NCBI RefSeq assembly: GCF_012349115.1
Contig: NZ_PQIG01000122.1
Coordinates: 1 to 64,000 of the forward strand
Direction: 5' to 3'
Source of the DNA: Rhizobium ruizarguesonis
GTDB lineage: Bacteria > Pseudomonadota > Alphaproteobacteria > Rhizobiales > Rhizobiaceae
Length of the DNA: 64,000 bases
The translations under genes and the position numbers were made by a program. The notes under the pieces were generated by a model, which did not search any database, was not told the origin of the DNA, and was given only the letters and a program-made list of their open reading frames with translations. Of this stretch, positions 50,703 through 59,277 are shown one piece after another; position 1 is the stretch's first letter; each line of letters starts with the position of its first letter.

Positions 50703-51299
50703 TCAGGTGCGCGCGAATTCTAGCAGCGGCGCGATATCATGGTTGTCTGCTGCGCGAAGGGCCACGACGTAGCGAGTGCGCAGTTCACCGACATCGGCCA
50801 GAGTTCTGCCGCCCCAACTGAAACGCTCGCCGCCAAGGCGTTCGATCAGAAGATCGGCCGCCAAGCGAGCGTGACGGCCATTTCCGTTTGGAAACGGGTT
50901 GATCGCGACCAGGCGATGGTGAAACCTGATCGCAATTTCATCCGACGGAAATGCCTCATGCTCAACCCAATAGCCGACGTCGCTTAACAGGCTCGCGAGC
51001 TCCACTCCGATGCGGTAGGCTTGGACGCCGATGTTGCGCTCCGTCGTTCGGAAAGTGCCGGCCCATTCCCAGACGTCGCCAAACATCCGCTTGTGCAGTG
51101 TTCGCATGAAGTCCTCGCTGAGCATTCGCTCAAGCGATACGCGCCGGCGACCGCGCGCCCAGGCCGCACCCTCGACGATGTTTTCCTGCTCCGCCTCGTT
51201 GAGATCTCGGCGGTGCGTGATCCATGTCTGAAGCAGTCCCTGTCGCTCTTGCGGTTCAAGGGGTGTTGCGTCCTCAGGCTCCTGAAACAGGTCCGTCAT
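50703..51299 (-). CDS. Mobile mystery protein B (Fic/DOC-like)
   Basis: A 198-residue Fic-fold protein. The central motif reads FHHRLVAINPFPNGNGRHAR (about 126-144), related to HPFxxGNGRxxR; the residue at the catalytic histidine position (134) is asparagine here. Upstream WARGRRRVSLERMLSEDF and FGDVWEWAGTFRTTERNIGV are typical of this branch. The gene overlaps the HTH gene before it by four bases (ATGA), as in mobile mystery A/B pairs, which behave as toxin-antitoxin-like modules. Confidence 0.82.
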   Translation of the reverse strand: MTDLFQEPEDATPLEPQERQGLLQTWITHRRDLNEAEQENIVEGAAWARGRRRVSLERMLSEDFMRTLHKRMFGDVWEWAGTFRTTERNIGVQAYRIGVELASLLSDVGYWVEHEAFPSDEIAIRFHHRLVAINPFPNGNGRHARLAADLLIERLGGERFSWGGRTLADVGELRTRYVVALRAADNHDIAPLLEFART

Positions 51300-51757
51300 G
51301 TCTCGTTCCAGAGGTCGCGCTCGGAGAGCCTGTCGCGAATGTATGTCTGGACGCGGGATTCGAAGTCTGCTTCATCTGTGTCCTGAGCTTCGAGCCGCAT
51401 TGTATGCGCGACACGCTGAAGCTCACGTGTTGCGATCTTCCTTGCGCGCCCCTCGATGACAGTCTCAAGTGAACTGTTTGGAACGAGGGCGTAGACGAGA
51501 GTGCAATCCAGCGCCTCAGCTGCGCGACGTAAGGTATTGAGTTGGATCGTGCCTGCGGCTTCCGACTTCTCGATGGCTTCAACAGTTTGAGGTCGCACGC
51601 CAATGCGTGCGCCGAGTTGCGCGCCCGTCATTCCGAGTGCGTCGCGTAGTGCGCGCACCCATCCCTTCGGCGGCGCCCTGAACCGGTCGATCGGGTGGAG
51701 CGCTCGAAGTCGTTCATCAAGGCGCAGGCGCCCCCTCTTTCGACTGTCACTCTTCAT
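51296..51757 (-). CDS. Mobile mystery protein A (helix-turn-helix)
   Basis: A 153-residue protein with a central XRE-type helix-turn-helix: WVRALRDALGMTGAQLGARI, then GVRPQTVEAIEKSEAAGTI and LRRAAEALDCTLVYALVP. The arginine-rich start (RLDERLRAL) and acidic end are family-like. It is translated just before, and coupled to, the Fic-like gene. It probably represses the pair and neutralises or regulates the partner. Confidence 0.82.
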   Translation of the reverse strand: MKSDSRKRGRLRLDERLRALHPIDRFRAPPKGWVRALRDALGMTGAQLGARIGVRPQTVEAIEKSEAAGTIQLNTLRRAAEALDCTLVYALVPNSSLETVIEGRARKIATRELQRVAHTMRLEAQDTDEADFESRVQTYIRDRLSERDLWNET

Positions 51758-52267
51758 CCATTGCCCTCAGACGGTAAGCTGATCATGAGACAATAAATAT
51801 CAGCATACAGTCTGATTATCAATCCACATGACTCAGTCTACAATATGATTACAGGATCTAAGTATCATGCTGTAATCTGGGAATCGATTATCTAAAATCA
51901 GGCTGGAGTCTGTCGGATATCGTTTTGCTCGAGTGGGATAGTGGCGGGAATTGGCCGTGTTGGAGGCCTTCCCTTCGTCCCCTGACGCAATTTCCGGTCT
52001 GGAGAAAGAGGAATGGTTGGGGGAGGAATACCTTGGTCTCGTCATGCCGGTTGGCAACGTCGGTCACGCCAGCGGAATTCGGTGGCCGCTACTGCCGTCG
52101 AGGGAAATTCGCGAGCGTTCGGTGATATGTTTCCATGGGCGCAGGTCACGCTCCATCAAAACTTCGTCTGACCCCATCAGTCGGCGCGTCGTGCTACGAA
52201 AATGACAACGCCGGGCGATCTGAAACTTCAGCTATGCGCGGTGGAATTTGAAATTCCGAGCACGCAT
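51758..52267. other. Intergenic region between the mystery pair and the carboxylase cluster
   Basis: About 510 bases. The first 140 are AT-rich, with scattered CAGTCT and GATTAC motifs (CAGTCTGATTATC, CAGTCTACAATATGATTACAG), and are the likely promoter/operator of the mystery A gene. The remainder holds no supported gene. The promoter of the carboxylase cluster should lie in its last 200 bases. Confidence 0.45.
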
Positions 52268-52708
52268 ATGGACCTCTCGAAGATCAAGACGCTGATCGAC
52301 TTTGTCGGACGATCGAACATTACCGAGCTGACGGTGACGGAGAAGGACGTGACGGTTCGGATCTTCCGCGCGTCGCAGGGTCAGGAGGCTGCTGCCGAGC
52401 CCCAGCAAGAGGCAGGATCGACGACAAGCCTTGGCAATGATGCTGGCACCGATACGCCTTCGAGGCATGAGAAAACCTATGCGGTGAAGGCGCCGGTCTT
52501 CGGCGTTCTGCATCGGACCCCGGCGCCCGGGGAGCTACCATTCGTCACGATCGGTGACGAGGTGGAAGAGGGGCAGACGCTTTTCATCATCGAGGCGATG
52601 AAGGTCTTCAACACGATCGCTGCGCCGCGGTCGGGGCGCATCACGCATCTCACCGAAATCGACGATGGCGAGGTCGAGACCGGCGATCTGCTCGCGGAGA
52701 TTGCATGA
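52268..52708 (+). CDS. Biotin carboxyl carrier protein (AccB-like)
   Basis: 146 residues from the ATG at 52268, chosen because the family begins MDLSKIKTLIDFVGRS; a frame extension to 52202 is possible. The C-terminal biotinyl domain (about 70-146) has VKAPVFGVLHRTPAPGE and the biotin site IIEAMKVF with Lys112. It carries CO2 from the biotin carboxylase encoded next (overlap ATGATG) to a carboxyltransferase. Because the following genes are pxpB/C/A and not fatty-acid genes, it is probably dedicated to the catabolic carboxylase. Confidence 0.9.
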   Translation: MDLSKIKTLIDFVGRSNITELTVTEKDVTVRIFRASQGQEAAAEPQQEAGSTTSLGNDAGTDTPSRHEKTYAVKAPVFGVLHRTPAPGELPFVTIGDEVEEGQTLFIIEAMKVFNTIAAPRSGRITHLTEIDDGEVETGDLLAEIA

Positions 52709-54093
52709 TGCTGGAAACGCCTGAACAGTCTGCGGCAGGCCGCTTCGATACCGTCCTGATCGCCAATCGCGGCGAAATCGCAGTCCGGATCCAGCGCGCC
52801 TGCCGCGAGCTCGGTCTGAAGACGGTCGCCATCTGCTCCGAGGCTGACAGGGAAGCGCCCTACGGCAGCACCGCAGACAGCCTTCTCTGCATCGGCCCGT
52901 CGAGTGCTGCCAAGAGCTATCTCAATCAGGATGCCATCCTTCTGGCGGCGCGTCTGGCCGGCGCCGGCGCCATCCATCCGGGTTACGGCTTTCTATCGGA
53001 AAACGCCGCCTTCGCCGACGCCGCTGAAAAGGCGGGATTGACCTTCATCGGTCCGACCTCGTCCTCGATTGCGACCATGGGCGACAAGATCTCTGCAAAG
53101 CGGGCGATGATGGCAGCCGGCGTCCCCTGCGTTCCCGGTCCGGATACCGCGCTGCCCGACGACCCCGCCACGATCGAGCGCATAGCGCTCGAAATCGGAT
53201 ATCCCGTCATCATCAAGGCAGCCGGCGGCGGCGGCGGACGCGGCATGCGCGTCGTGCCAAAGGCCGACGTGCTGCATGAAGCAATTGCGCTGACGCGGGA
53301 AGAGGCCCGCAAGGCCTTCGGCTCACCTTCGCTCTACATGGAGAAATTCTTAGAGCATCCGCGCCACATCGAGATACAGGTCATTTGCGACGATCACGGC
53401 AATGCCGTGTGGCTGGGGCACCGGGATTGCTCGATGCAGCGCCGCCATCAGAAAGTGGTTGAGGAGGCGCCGGCGGCGGGAATTGTGCCCGATATCATCC
53501 AGCCGGTCGGCATGGCCTGCGTGCAGGCCTGCCTTCAAATCGGCTACCGGGGTGTCGGAACCTTCGAATTCCTCTACGAGGACGGTGCTTTCTATTTCAT
53601 CGAGATGAATACGCGACTTCAGGTCGAACATCCCGTCACCGAGATGACGAGCGGTGTCGATATCGTCCAGGCGCAGATAAAGGCAGCTCAGGGCCACGTT
53701 CTTGATCTCAACCAAGGCGACGTGACATGCGAAGGCCATTCCTTCGAATGCCGCATCAACGCCGAGGACCCGAATAGCTTCCTGCCCTCGGCGGGTGTCG
53801 TCACCCATCTGGCTTTGCCCACGGGGCCGGGCATCCGCGTCGATACGCATATTCATGCCGGCTACAAGGTCTCGCCCTATTACGATTCGCTGATCGCCAA
53901 ACTGATCGTCCATGCGCCGACGCGGGCGGAAGCGATGGCAAGAATGCGCGAGGCGCTTGCCGGCACGGAAGTCGAGGGGATTTCCACCAATATCCCCTTC
54001 CTGCGCGCCCTGTTTGAGGACGGCGCATTCGCGCAGGGCGAGACGGACATTCATTATCTCGAACAATGGCTGAAGCTGCGGAGGGCGGCATGA
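52705..54093 (+). CDS. Biotin carboxylase (AccC-like)
   Basis: A 462-residue ATP-grasp enzyme that carboxylates biotin on the carrier. The biotin carboxylase N-domain starts VLIANRGEIAVRIQRACREL. The ATP-grasp glycine loop is KAAGGGGGRGM, and HRDCSMQRRHQKVVEEAP and FIEMNTRLQVEHPVTEM are hallmark motifs. Its start overlaps the carrier gene and its end overlaps the next (ATGA), so the cluster is tightly coupled. Confidence 0.93.
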   Translation: MMLETPEQSAAGRFDTVLIANRGEIAVRIQRACRELGLKTVAICSEADREAPYGSTADSLLCIGPSSAAKSYLNQDAILLAARLAGAGAIHPGYGFLSENAAFADAAEKAGLTFIGPTSSSIATMGDKISAKRAMMAAGVPCVPGPDTALPDDPATIERIALEIGYPVIIKAAGGGGGRGMRVVPKADVLHEAIALTREEARKAFGSPSLYMEKFLEHPRHIEIQVICDDHGNAVWLGHRDCSMQRRHQKVVEEAPAAGIVPDIIQPVGMACVQACLQIGYRGVGTFEFLYEDGAFYFIEMNTRLQVEHPVTEMTSGVDIVQAQIKAAQGHVLDLNQGDVTCEGHSFECRINAEDPNSFLPSAGVVTHLALPTGPGIRVDTHIHAGYKVSPYYDSLIAKLIVHAPTRAEAMARMREALAGTEVEGISTNIPFLRALFEDGAFAQGETDIHYLEQWLKLRRAA

Positions 54094-54512
54094 GCGCGAT
54101 CGATTTCAGCGATCCGGCAACCATCGCATTCCTCACCGAAGCGCTGACGGCCGCCGGTGTGGACGGTCTCGAAATCTCCCGGCCGGGCGGACAGCTTCGC
54201 ATCGTCGTCGCCGAAAAAGGCGGCGCCCGGATCAGCTCGACCGACGCGACGCTCCGTGCTCCCGGTTTGACATCGGCTGTCGTGAAGGCGCCAATGGCGG
54301 GCCGCTTCTGCCTCGATCATCCGGCGTCCGCTGTACCGCAAAAACTGCCGCGCTCCGTATCCGATGCAGATATCGTCGGGTTCGTCGGGGTAGGGCATAT
54401 CCTGCTTCCCTTTCGCGCCGGCCGTTCCGGTGTTTTGATCAGGCTGCTCGCCGAGCCCGGAGCGCTGGTCGGCTTTGGCGATCCTCTGTTCGAAATCGAG
54501 CTCCCATCATGA
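54090..54512 (+). CDS. Carrier-like protein without the biotinylation site
   Basis: 140 residues. The N-terminal half (DPATIAFLTEALTAAGVDGL, then RPGGQLRIVVAEKGG) parallels the AccB start. The C-terminal half (VVKAPMAGRFCLDHPASAVP and VGFGDPLFEIELPS) looks like a biotinyl/lipoyl fold. The E-A-M-K hairpin is absent: the equivalent region reads GHILLPFRAGRSGVLIRLL. It therefore cannot carry biotin at the usual lysine. It overlaps accC at its start and pxpB at its end, so it is a fixed part of the complex, perhaps structural or regulatory. Confidence 0.8.
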   Translation: MSAIDFSDPATIAFLTEALTAAGVDGLEISRPGGQLRIVVAEKGGARISSTDATLRAPGLTSAVVKAPMAGRFCLDHPASAVPQKLPRSVSDADIVGFVGVGHILLPFRAGRSGVLIRLLAEPGALVGFGDPLFEIELPS

Positions 54513-55216
54513 TCGCCACGACGAACAGACATGCATCGCAACGCGAGATCGTTCCGGCCACCAAAAGCCGGGCGCGGGTTTCCTCGATCGGCGCCAGATC
54601 CTTCCTGCTCGAGGCGCCCGGCGACTTCGATCTCGTCGCGCAGCGGCGGATCTGGGCTCTGTCCCAGAGCGTGAAAGGCTGGCCGGACCTTGCCGAAAAC
54701 ATTCCGGGCATGACCAACCTGCTGGTGATCTTCAAGGAGACGCCCGAAGATCCGGATGCGGTGGTCGCCCGGCTGCTGGAGGCATGGGAGAATGCGCGCA
54801 GCATAGATCTCAACGGCAAGACCATCGAGATCCCCGTCGATTATGGCGGCGAATATGCGACGGATCTTCCGGCCCTTTGTAATCTCTCGGGTTTGAGCGA
54901 CCGCGAGGTCGTCCGCATCCATCATGAAGCGACCTACCGTGTCTTCGCCTTGGGCAGCGCTCCCGGCTTCGGCTATCTGCATGGTCTCGATCCGCGCATC
55001 TACATGCCGCGAAAGACCGTGCCCTCGCTGAAAATGCCGAAGGGCTGCGTCACCATCGGCGGCATGCAGACCGGCGTCGCCATGCTCACAGGTCCGAATG
55101 GCTGGAATTCCATCGGCTTCGCGGCACTTGAGATGTTCGACCCCGCCTCATCGAGACCCGCCATGATGGCGCCTGGAGATACGGTGCGGTTCCTGCCGGC
55201 GAGGATCGAGCTATGA
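54509..55216 (+). CDS. pxpB: 5-oxoprolinase subunit B / KipI-type allophanate hydrolase domain
   Basis: A 235-residue AHS1/KipI-family protein: RSFLLEAPGDFDLVAQRRIW, VPVDYGGEYATDLPAL-type strand (here IPVDYGGEYATDLPAL), FALGSAPGFGYLHGLDPRI and MPRKTVPSLKMPKGCVTIGG. With PxpA and PxpC such proteins form ATP-dependent 5-oxoprolinase. In urea carboxylase the equivalent domain is part of the carboxyltransferase. Start and stop overlap neighbours by four bases. Confidence 0.9.
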   Translation: MIATTNRHASQREIVPATKSRARVSSIGARSFLLEAPGDFDLVAQRRIWALSQSVKGWPDLAENIPGMTNLLVIFKETPEDPDAVVARLLEAWENARSIDLNGKTIEIPVDYGGEYATDLPALCNLSGLSDREVVRIHHEATYRVFALGSAPGFGYLHGLDPRIYMPRKTVPSLKMPKGCVTIGGMQTGVAMLTGPNGWNSIGFAALEMFDPASSRPAMMAPGDTVRFLPARIEL

Positions 55217-56208
55217 TCGAGATCTTGGAAAGCGGTCCGTTCAACACGGTGCAGGACCTTGGCCGCCCCGGCTATCGCGATATCGGCGTATCGGCAAGCG
55301 GTGCGATGGATCCGCTTGCGGTCCGCATCGGCAACATTCTCGTCGGCAATGATGAAAATGCCGCCGCGATAGAGGTGCAGACCTTCCCGTTCAGCCTGCG
55401 TTTCGAGCGACGCGTGGTCTTTGCCGTGACCGGCGCCGACGGCAATCCTCATCTTAGCGGAATGGAACTGCTTGCCTGGTGCGCTTACATCGCGGAGCCC
55501 GGACAGGTTCTCGAACTGAAACAGCCTCCACGGCTGGCGCGCTCCTATATTTCGGTCGGAGGCGGGCTGGATATTCCCGTTGTCATGGGTTCGCGAAGCA
55601 CGTCGCTTCGCGGCAGCTTCGGGGGCAATGCCGGCCGGCCTCTGGCGAAGGCCGATCGGATCGCGGTCGGCGAAGACGCCGAAATCGCCATGCTGCCAGC
55701 CTCGGGTCTTGCCGTCGTCGAACCGGCCGTGGCACTGCGCGATGTCTTCCCGGCTGCTGTCGACGGCACGCTGCCGATCCGCGCCTTGCCGGCCGGTGAG
55801 CACGATCTTTTCGCAGGCGATGGCGAAGCTTTCTGGAGCCGGATCTGGAGGATTTCCTCCCGAAGCGACCGGACGGGCTACCGCTTATCAGGCGAGCCGA
55901 TCAAGCCGACGGCGTCCATCGAGATGCGCTCCCACGGCGTCGTGCCCGGCGTGATCCAGGTTCCGCCCGGCGGCGAACCGATCGTGCAGATGAGCGATGC
56001 CAACACTGCCGGCGGATATCCGAAGATCGCCGGCGTGATCGAATGCGATCTCTGGCGGCTCGGCCAAGCCCGCATCGGCGCCCGCCTGAACTTCGTTCGC
56101 TCGACGCATGCGGAGGCGCGCGCGGTGGAACAGGCCATCGCCCGCTATGTCGACGACGTCAGGCAGACATCCCGGATGGTCAAGCGCGCCTTGAAGGCGA
56201 TGGCCTAA
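55213..56208 (+). CDS. pxpC: 5-oxoprolinase subunit C / KipA-type
   Basis: A 331-residue AHS2/KipA protein beginning IEILESGPFNTVQDLGRPGY, then RDIGVSASGAMDPLAVRIGN, with later SISVGGGLDIPVVMGSRSTS-type segment (here YISVGGGLDIPVVMGSRST) and MRSHGVVPGVIQVPPGGEP. It pairs with the PxpB protein encoded before it. Together they form the catalytic body that acts on 5-oxoproline or a carboxylation substrate. Confidence 0.9.
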   Translation: MIEILESGPFNTVQDLGRPGYRDIGVSASGAMDPLAVRIGNILVGNDENAAAIEVQTFPFSLRFERRVVFAVTGADGNPHLSGMELLAWCAYIAEPGQVLELKQPPRLARSYISVGGGLDIPVVMGSRSTSLRGSFGGNAGRPLAKADRIAVGEDAEIAMLPASGLAVVEPAVALRDVFPAAVDGTLPIRALPAGEHDLFAGDGEAFWSRIWRISSRSDRTGYRLSGEPIKPTASIEMRSHGVVPGVIQVPPGGEPIVQMSDANTAGGYPKIAGVIECDLWRLGQARIGARLNFVRSTHAEARAVEQAIARYVDDVRQTSRMVKRALKAMA

Positions 56209-56245
56209 TGCGTGTCGCCCAAGAGGCCGTCAAAAGGAGGAACTG

Positions 56246-57013
56246 ATGAAGATCGATCTGAATTCCGACATGGGCGAAGGATTTGGTCCCTACCGGCTGT
56301 GCGACGACGAAGCGATGATGAAACTCGTCTCGTCGGCCAACATCGCCTGCGGTTTCCATGGCGGCGACCCCGAGATCATGGGGCGTATGGTCCGGCTTGC
56401 GAAACTGAACGGCGTCGGAATCGGCGCCCATCCGGGCTTGCCCGACCGGCTGGGGTTCGGCCGGCGCGAAATAGCGTTTTCGCCAGATGAGCTTCGCCAG
56501 CAGATGCTCTATCAACTCGGCGCCCTGATGGCGATCGCCAAAGCCGAGGGTGTCACTGTCTCCCATATCAGCTTCCACGCGGCCATGGGCAATATGGTCA
56601 ACCGCGATCCTGTGCTGGCCGACCTGATGATGGACGCGATCGCCACCGTCGATGCCGGTCTCGTCGTCTTCGTGACCCATGGCAGCGAGATTCAGCACGC
56701 GGCCAGACGCGCGCGGTTGAAGACGCTGGCGCTTTTCCTTGCCGACCGGGCCTATGACGCTGGCGGCAGACTTGTCGCGCGCGGCCTCGCTGGCGCCGTC
56801 ATCAAGGACGAAGCCGCGGTGCGTGCCCGCGTACGGCAATTCCTGCTCGAAGGAACCGTCGAGACGATCGACGGAGCGGTGATCGCAATGCCGGCCCGCT
56901 CCATTCTCGTCCATAGCGACACACCCGGCGCCTTGGAGCTTGCCGGCATCGTGCGCGGCGAGATCGAAGCCACGGGTGCTGCACTCGCGTCTGCCGCCGA
57001 ACTCGCCGATTGA
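56246..57013 (+). CDS. pxpA: 5-oxoprolinase subunit A (LamB/YcsF family)
   Basis: A 255-residue LamB/YcsF protein behind AAAGGAGGA. It starts MKIDLNSDMGEGFGPYRLCD and has NIACGFHGGDPEIMGRMVRL, IGAHPGLPDRLGFGRREI and the later SILVHSDTPGALELAG. These residues form the metal-dependent active site thought to open the lactam ring. It is the last of the carboxylase/oxoprolinase genes, 38 bases after pxpC. Confidence 0.93.
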   Translation: MKIDLNSDMGEGFGPYRLCDDEAMMKLVSSANIACGFHGGDPEIMGRMVRLAKLNGVGIGAHPGLPDRLGFGRREIAFSPDELRQQMLYQLGALMAIAKAEGVTVSHISFHAAMGNMVNRDPVLADLMMDAIATVDAGLVVFVTHGSEIQHAARRARLKTLALFLADRAYDAGGRLVARGLAGAVIKDEAAVRARVRQFLLEGTVETIDGAVIAMPARSILVHSDTPGALELAGIVRGEIEATGAALASAAELAD

Positions 57014-57074
57014 TACAATCCTGATCGCCTGCGGGCGGTCTCCCGTTCCAATCCCTCATCGAAGGACCAGCTTG

Positions 57075-58277
57075 ATGTCCGCTGTATCAGACCGCCTGAA
57101 AAACGTCTCCATATCCGCATCCGCCGCCATGACCCAGCGCGCCAGGGAACTGGCCGCCAACGGGATCAAAGTCGTCAGCCTCTCGTCTGGCGAGCCGGAT
57201 TTCCCCACTCCGGCGCACGCGATCGAGGCGGCTCATGCGGCAGCTCTTGCTGGCGATACGAAATATCCCCCGATGGATGGTACGCCGGCGCTCAAATCCG
57301 CCATCATCAGGAAGTTCAAACGGGACAATAATCTCGACTACGAGGCCAGCCAGATCGTCGTCTCGGGCGGCGGCAAGCAGGTGATCTTCAATGCCATGCT
57401 GGCAACCTGCAATCCGGGCGACGAGGTCGTCATTCCGACGCCCTCCTGGGTCAGCTATGCGGATATCGTCAAATTCGCCGGCGGCGTCCCGGTCGCCGTC
57501 CCCTGCCACGAGCAGACCGGCTTCAAGCTGCGTCCCGAGGATCTGGAGGCGGCGATCACGCCGCGCACCAAATGGCTCTTCCTGAATTTCCCGAACAATC
57601 CGACCGGGGCAGCCTGCTCCCGGGCGGAGATGGCTGCCATTGCCGAGGTCATGCTGCGTCATCCCAATGTCTGGATCATGACCGACGATATCTATGAACA
57701 CCTGGTCTATGACGACTTCCAGTTCTGCACGATCGCCGAAGTCGAGCCCAGGCTCTATGAGCGCGTCCTGACGATGAACGGCGTCTCCAAGGCTTACGCA
57801 ATGACAGGCTGGCGGCTTGGCTTTTGCGCCGGGCCGAAAGAGCTGATCTCCGCCGTCAGCAACGTCAACGGCCAGAATGGCGGCGGCATCGCGACGCTGA
57901 CCCAGGCTGCGGCGACCGCGGCGCTGGACGGGCCTCAGGATCTCCTGAAGGAGCGTGCGGCGATCTACAAGGAAAGACGCGACTTCGTCCTCGACAGATT
58001 GTCGGAAGTGGACGGACTGCGCTGCCACAGGCCCGAAGGCGCCTTCTACATCTATCCCAACATGTCCGGGCTGATCGGCAAGACCAGCAAGGGCGGACGA
58101 AAGATCGAGACCGATGTCGATTTCGTCATGGCGCTGGTGGAAGAGCATCATGTCGCGACCGTGCAAGGGGCGGCTTACGGAATGAGCCCCTTCTTTCGCA
58201 TTTCCTACGCGACCAGCATGGAGAAACTCGGCGAAGGCTGCGCGCGCATAGCTCAATTCTGCAGGGATATGCGCTGA
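57075..58277 (+). CDS. Class I pyridoxal-phosphate aminotransferase
   Basis: 400 residues from the ATG at 57075 behind GAAGGA. It is an aspartate/aromatic aminotransferase type: VVSLSSGEPDFPTP, NFPNNPTGAACSRAEM, the PLP-phosphate region, and the internal-aldimine lysine at 239 in NGVSKAYAMTGWRLGF. It follows pxpA by about 60 bases and shares its direction, suggesting that the product of ring opening or another amino acid (glutamate-like) is deaminated here. Confidence 0.9.
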   Translation: MSAVSDRLKNVSISASAAMTQRARELAANGIKVVSLSSGEPDFPTPAHAIEAAHAAALAGDTKYPPMDGTPALKSAIIRKFKRDNNLDYEASQIVVSGGGKQVIFNAMLATCNPGDEVVIPTPSWVSYADIVKFAGGVPVAVPCHEQTGFKLRPEDLEAAITPRTKWLFLNFPNNPTGAACSRAEMAAIAEVMLRHPNVWIMTDDIYEHLVYDDFQFCTIAEVEPRLYERVLTMNGVSKAYAMTGWRLGFCAGPKELISAVSNVNGQNGGGIATLTQAAATAALDGPQDLLKERAAIYKERRDFVLDRLSEVDGLRCHRPEGAFYIYPNMSGLIGKTSKGGRKIETDVDFVMALVEEHHVATVQGAAYGMSPFFRISYATSMEKLGEGCARIAQFCRDMR

Positions 58278-58292
58278 TCGCCGACGCGCTTT

Positions 58293-58332
58293 AGATCGGA
58301 ATTCAGATCTAAAGCGAAGAAATGGAGCATGA
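58293..58332. repeat. Palindromic part of the rhizobial repeat next to copy 2
   Basis: TTTAGATC...GATCTAAA forms a near-perfect palindrome around GGAATTCA just before the 43-bp repeat. Together they make a longer composite element between the convergent aminotransferase and LysR genes, of the kind scattered in Rhizobium genomes. Confidence 0.6.
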
Positions 58333-58375
58333 TGTCGTCCGAAAACCGCTCACACTTTTCGGCATCATGCTCTAG
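58333..58375. repeat. 43-bp rhizobial intergenic repeat, copy 2
   Basis: Identical to 18629-18671. Its last bases (CTAG) supply the TAG stop codon of the minus-strand LysR gene, so the element directly abuts that gene's 3' end. Confidence 0.8.
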
Positions 58376-59277
58376 CTTTTCAACCGCGCCGTCAGCTCGA
58401 GGAGGATGTCGCGGACGGCAAGGGCCGGTTCCGACAAGGGATTCTGGTCGGAAACGCATAGCGACAGGGTTTCTTCGATCCGCGGCGAGACGAGCCGGCA
58501 GATCAGCGGCTCGCTCGACTCCGATACGATGCGGTCGGCGATGGCTTTCGGCATGATCGTCGCGCCGAGGCCGCTGCCCACCGCACGGGCCAGCGTGCGG
58601 ACGATTTCGACTTCCGCCACGACTTTCAAATTGGTGCGGGTGCGGGTGAAGGCGGTATCGACCGCGCGGCGGACGAAATTATAGGCCGGCGGCAACAGCA
58701 GCGGCATCCCGTCGAGGGCATTGACCGGAACGGGTTTCGCATCCGCTTCGATCGCAAAGTCCCGATGCGCGACAAGGAAAAACTCTTCGCTGAGGAGCGG
58801 CTCGAACCGGACACCCTTGATCGGTCCGGTTCCATGGAGAAGCGCCATCTCCAGCCGGCCGTTCATGATCATCTGGCTATAGGTCTGGCCGACGCTTTCG
58901 GTCAGGTGCAGCAGAATACCGGGATGCCGTTTTCGGGTCTCCGCCAGGAGGTCGACCGACAGCGTGGCCGCACTGCTGAAGGGCACGAGGCCGACGGACA
59001 CACGCCCGGCAAGCGAATTCCCGGCTGCCGACGCATCCGCTTGCGCCTGCTCCATCTGCCGAAGGATAATCTGCGCATGGCGATACACCGCATGTCCCGC
59101 ATCGGTCATGCTGACGCCCTGCTGGCTGCGGATCAGCAGCTTCTGGCCGAAATGTTCCTCCAGTCCCGCAAGCTGCTGGCTGAGGGCCGGCTGGGCGATG
59201 TGCAGAAGGTCCGCCGCTCGCGTGATGCTGCCGCTGTCGACGATCACGATGAAAGATTTGAGGCGTCTGATGTCCAT
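58372..59277 (-). CDS. LysR-family regulator (Nac/Cbl-like)
   Basis: About 301 residues from the ATG at 59277. The N-terminal helix-turn-helix is MDIRRLKSFIVIVDSGSITR, then AADLLHIAQPALSQQLAGLE and EHFGQKLLIRSQQGVSMTDA. The effector domain has LVPFSSAATLSVDLLAETRK and LVAHRDFAIEADA. It resembles LysR regulators of nitrogen and amino-acid use. It sits between the oxoprolinase/aminotransferase genes and a divergent SDR-transporter operon, and probably controls the latter. The stop lies in a repeat. Confidence 0.9.
   Translation of the reverse strand: MDIRRLKSFIVIVDSGSITRAADLLHIAQPALSQQLAGLEEHFGQKLLIRSQQGVSMTDAGHAVYRHAQIILRQMEQAQADASAAGNSLAGRVSVGLVPFSSAATLSVDLLAETRKRHPGILLHLTESVGQTYSQMIMNGRLEMALLHGTGPIKGVRFEPLLSEEFFLVAHRDFAIEADAKPVPVNALDGMPLLLPPAYNFVRRAVDTAFTRTRTNLKVVAEVEIVRTLARAVGSGLGATIMPKAIADRIVSESSEPLICRLVSPRIEETLSLCVSDQNPLSEPALAVRDILLELTARLKS

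Noticed and set aside
57087..58256. 389-codon minus-strand open frame opposite the aminotransferase gene
   Set aside because: The aminotransferase motifs on the plus strand are decisive; the other frame is a shadow.
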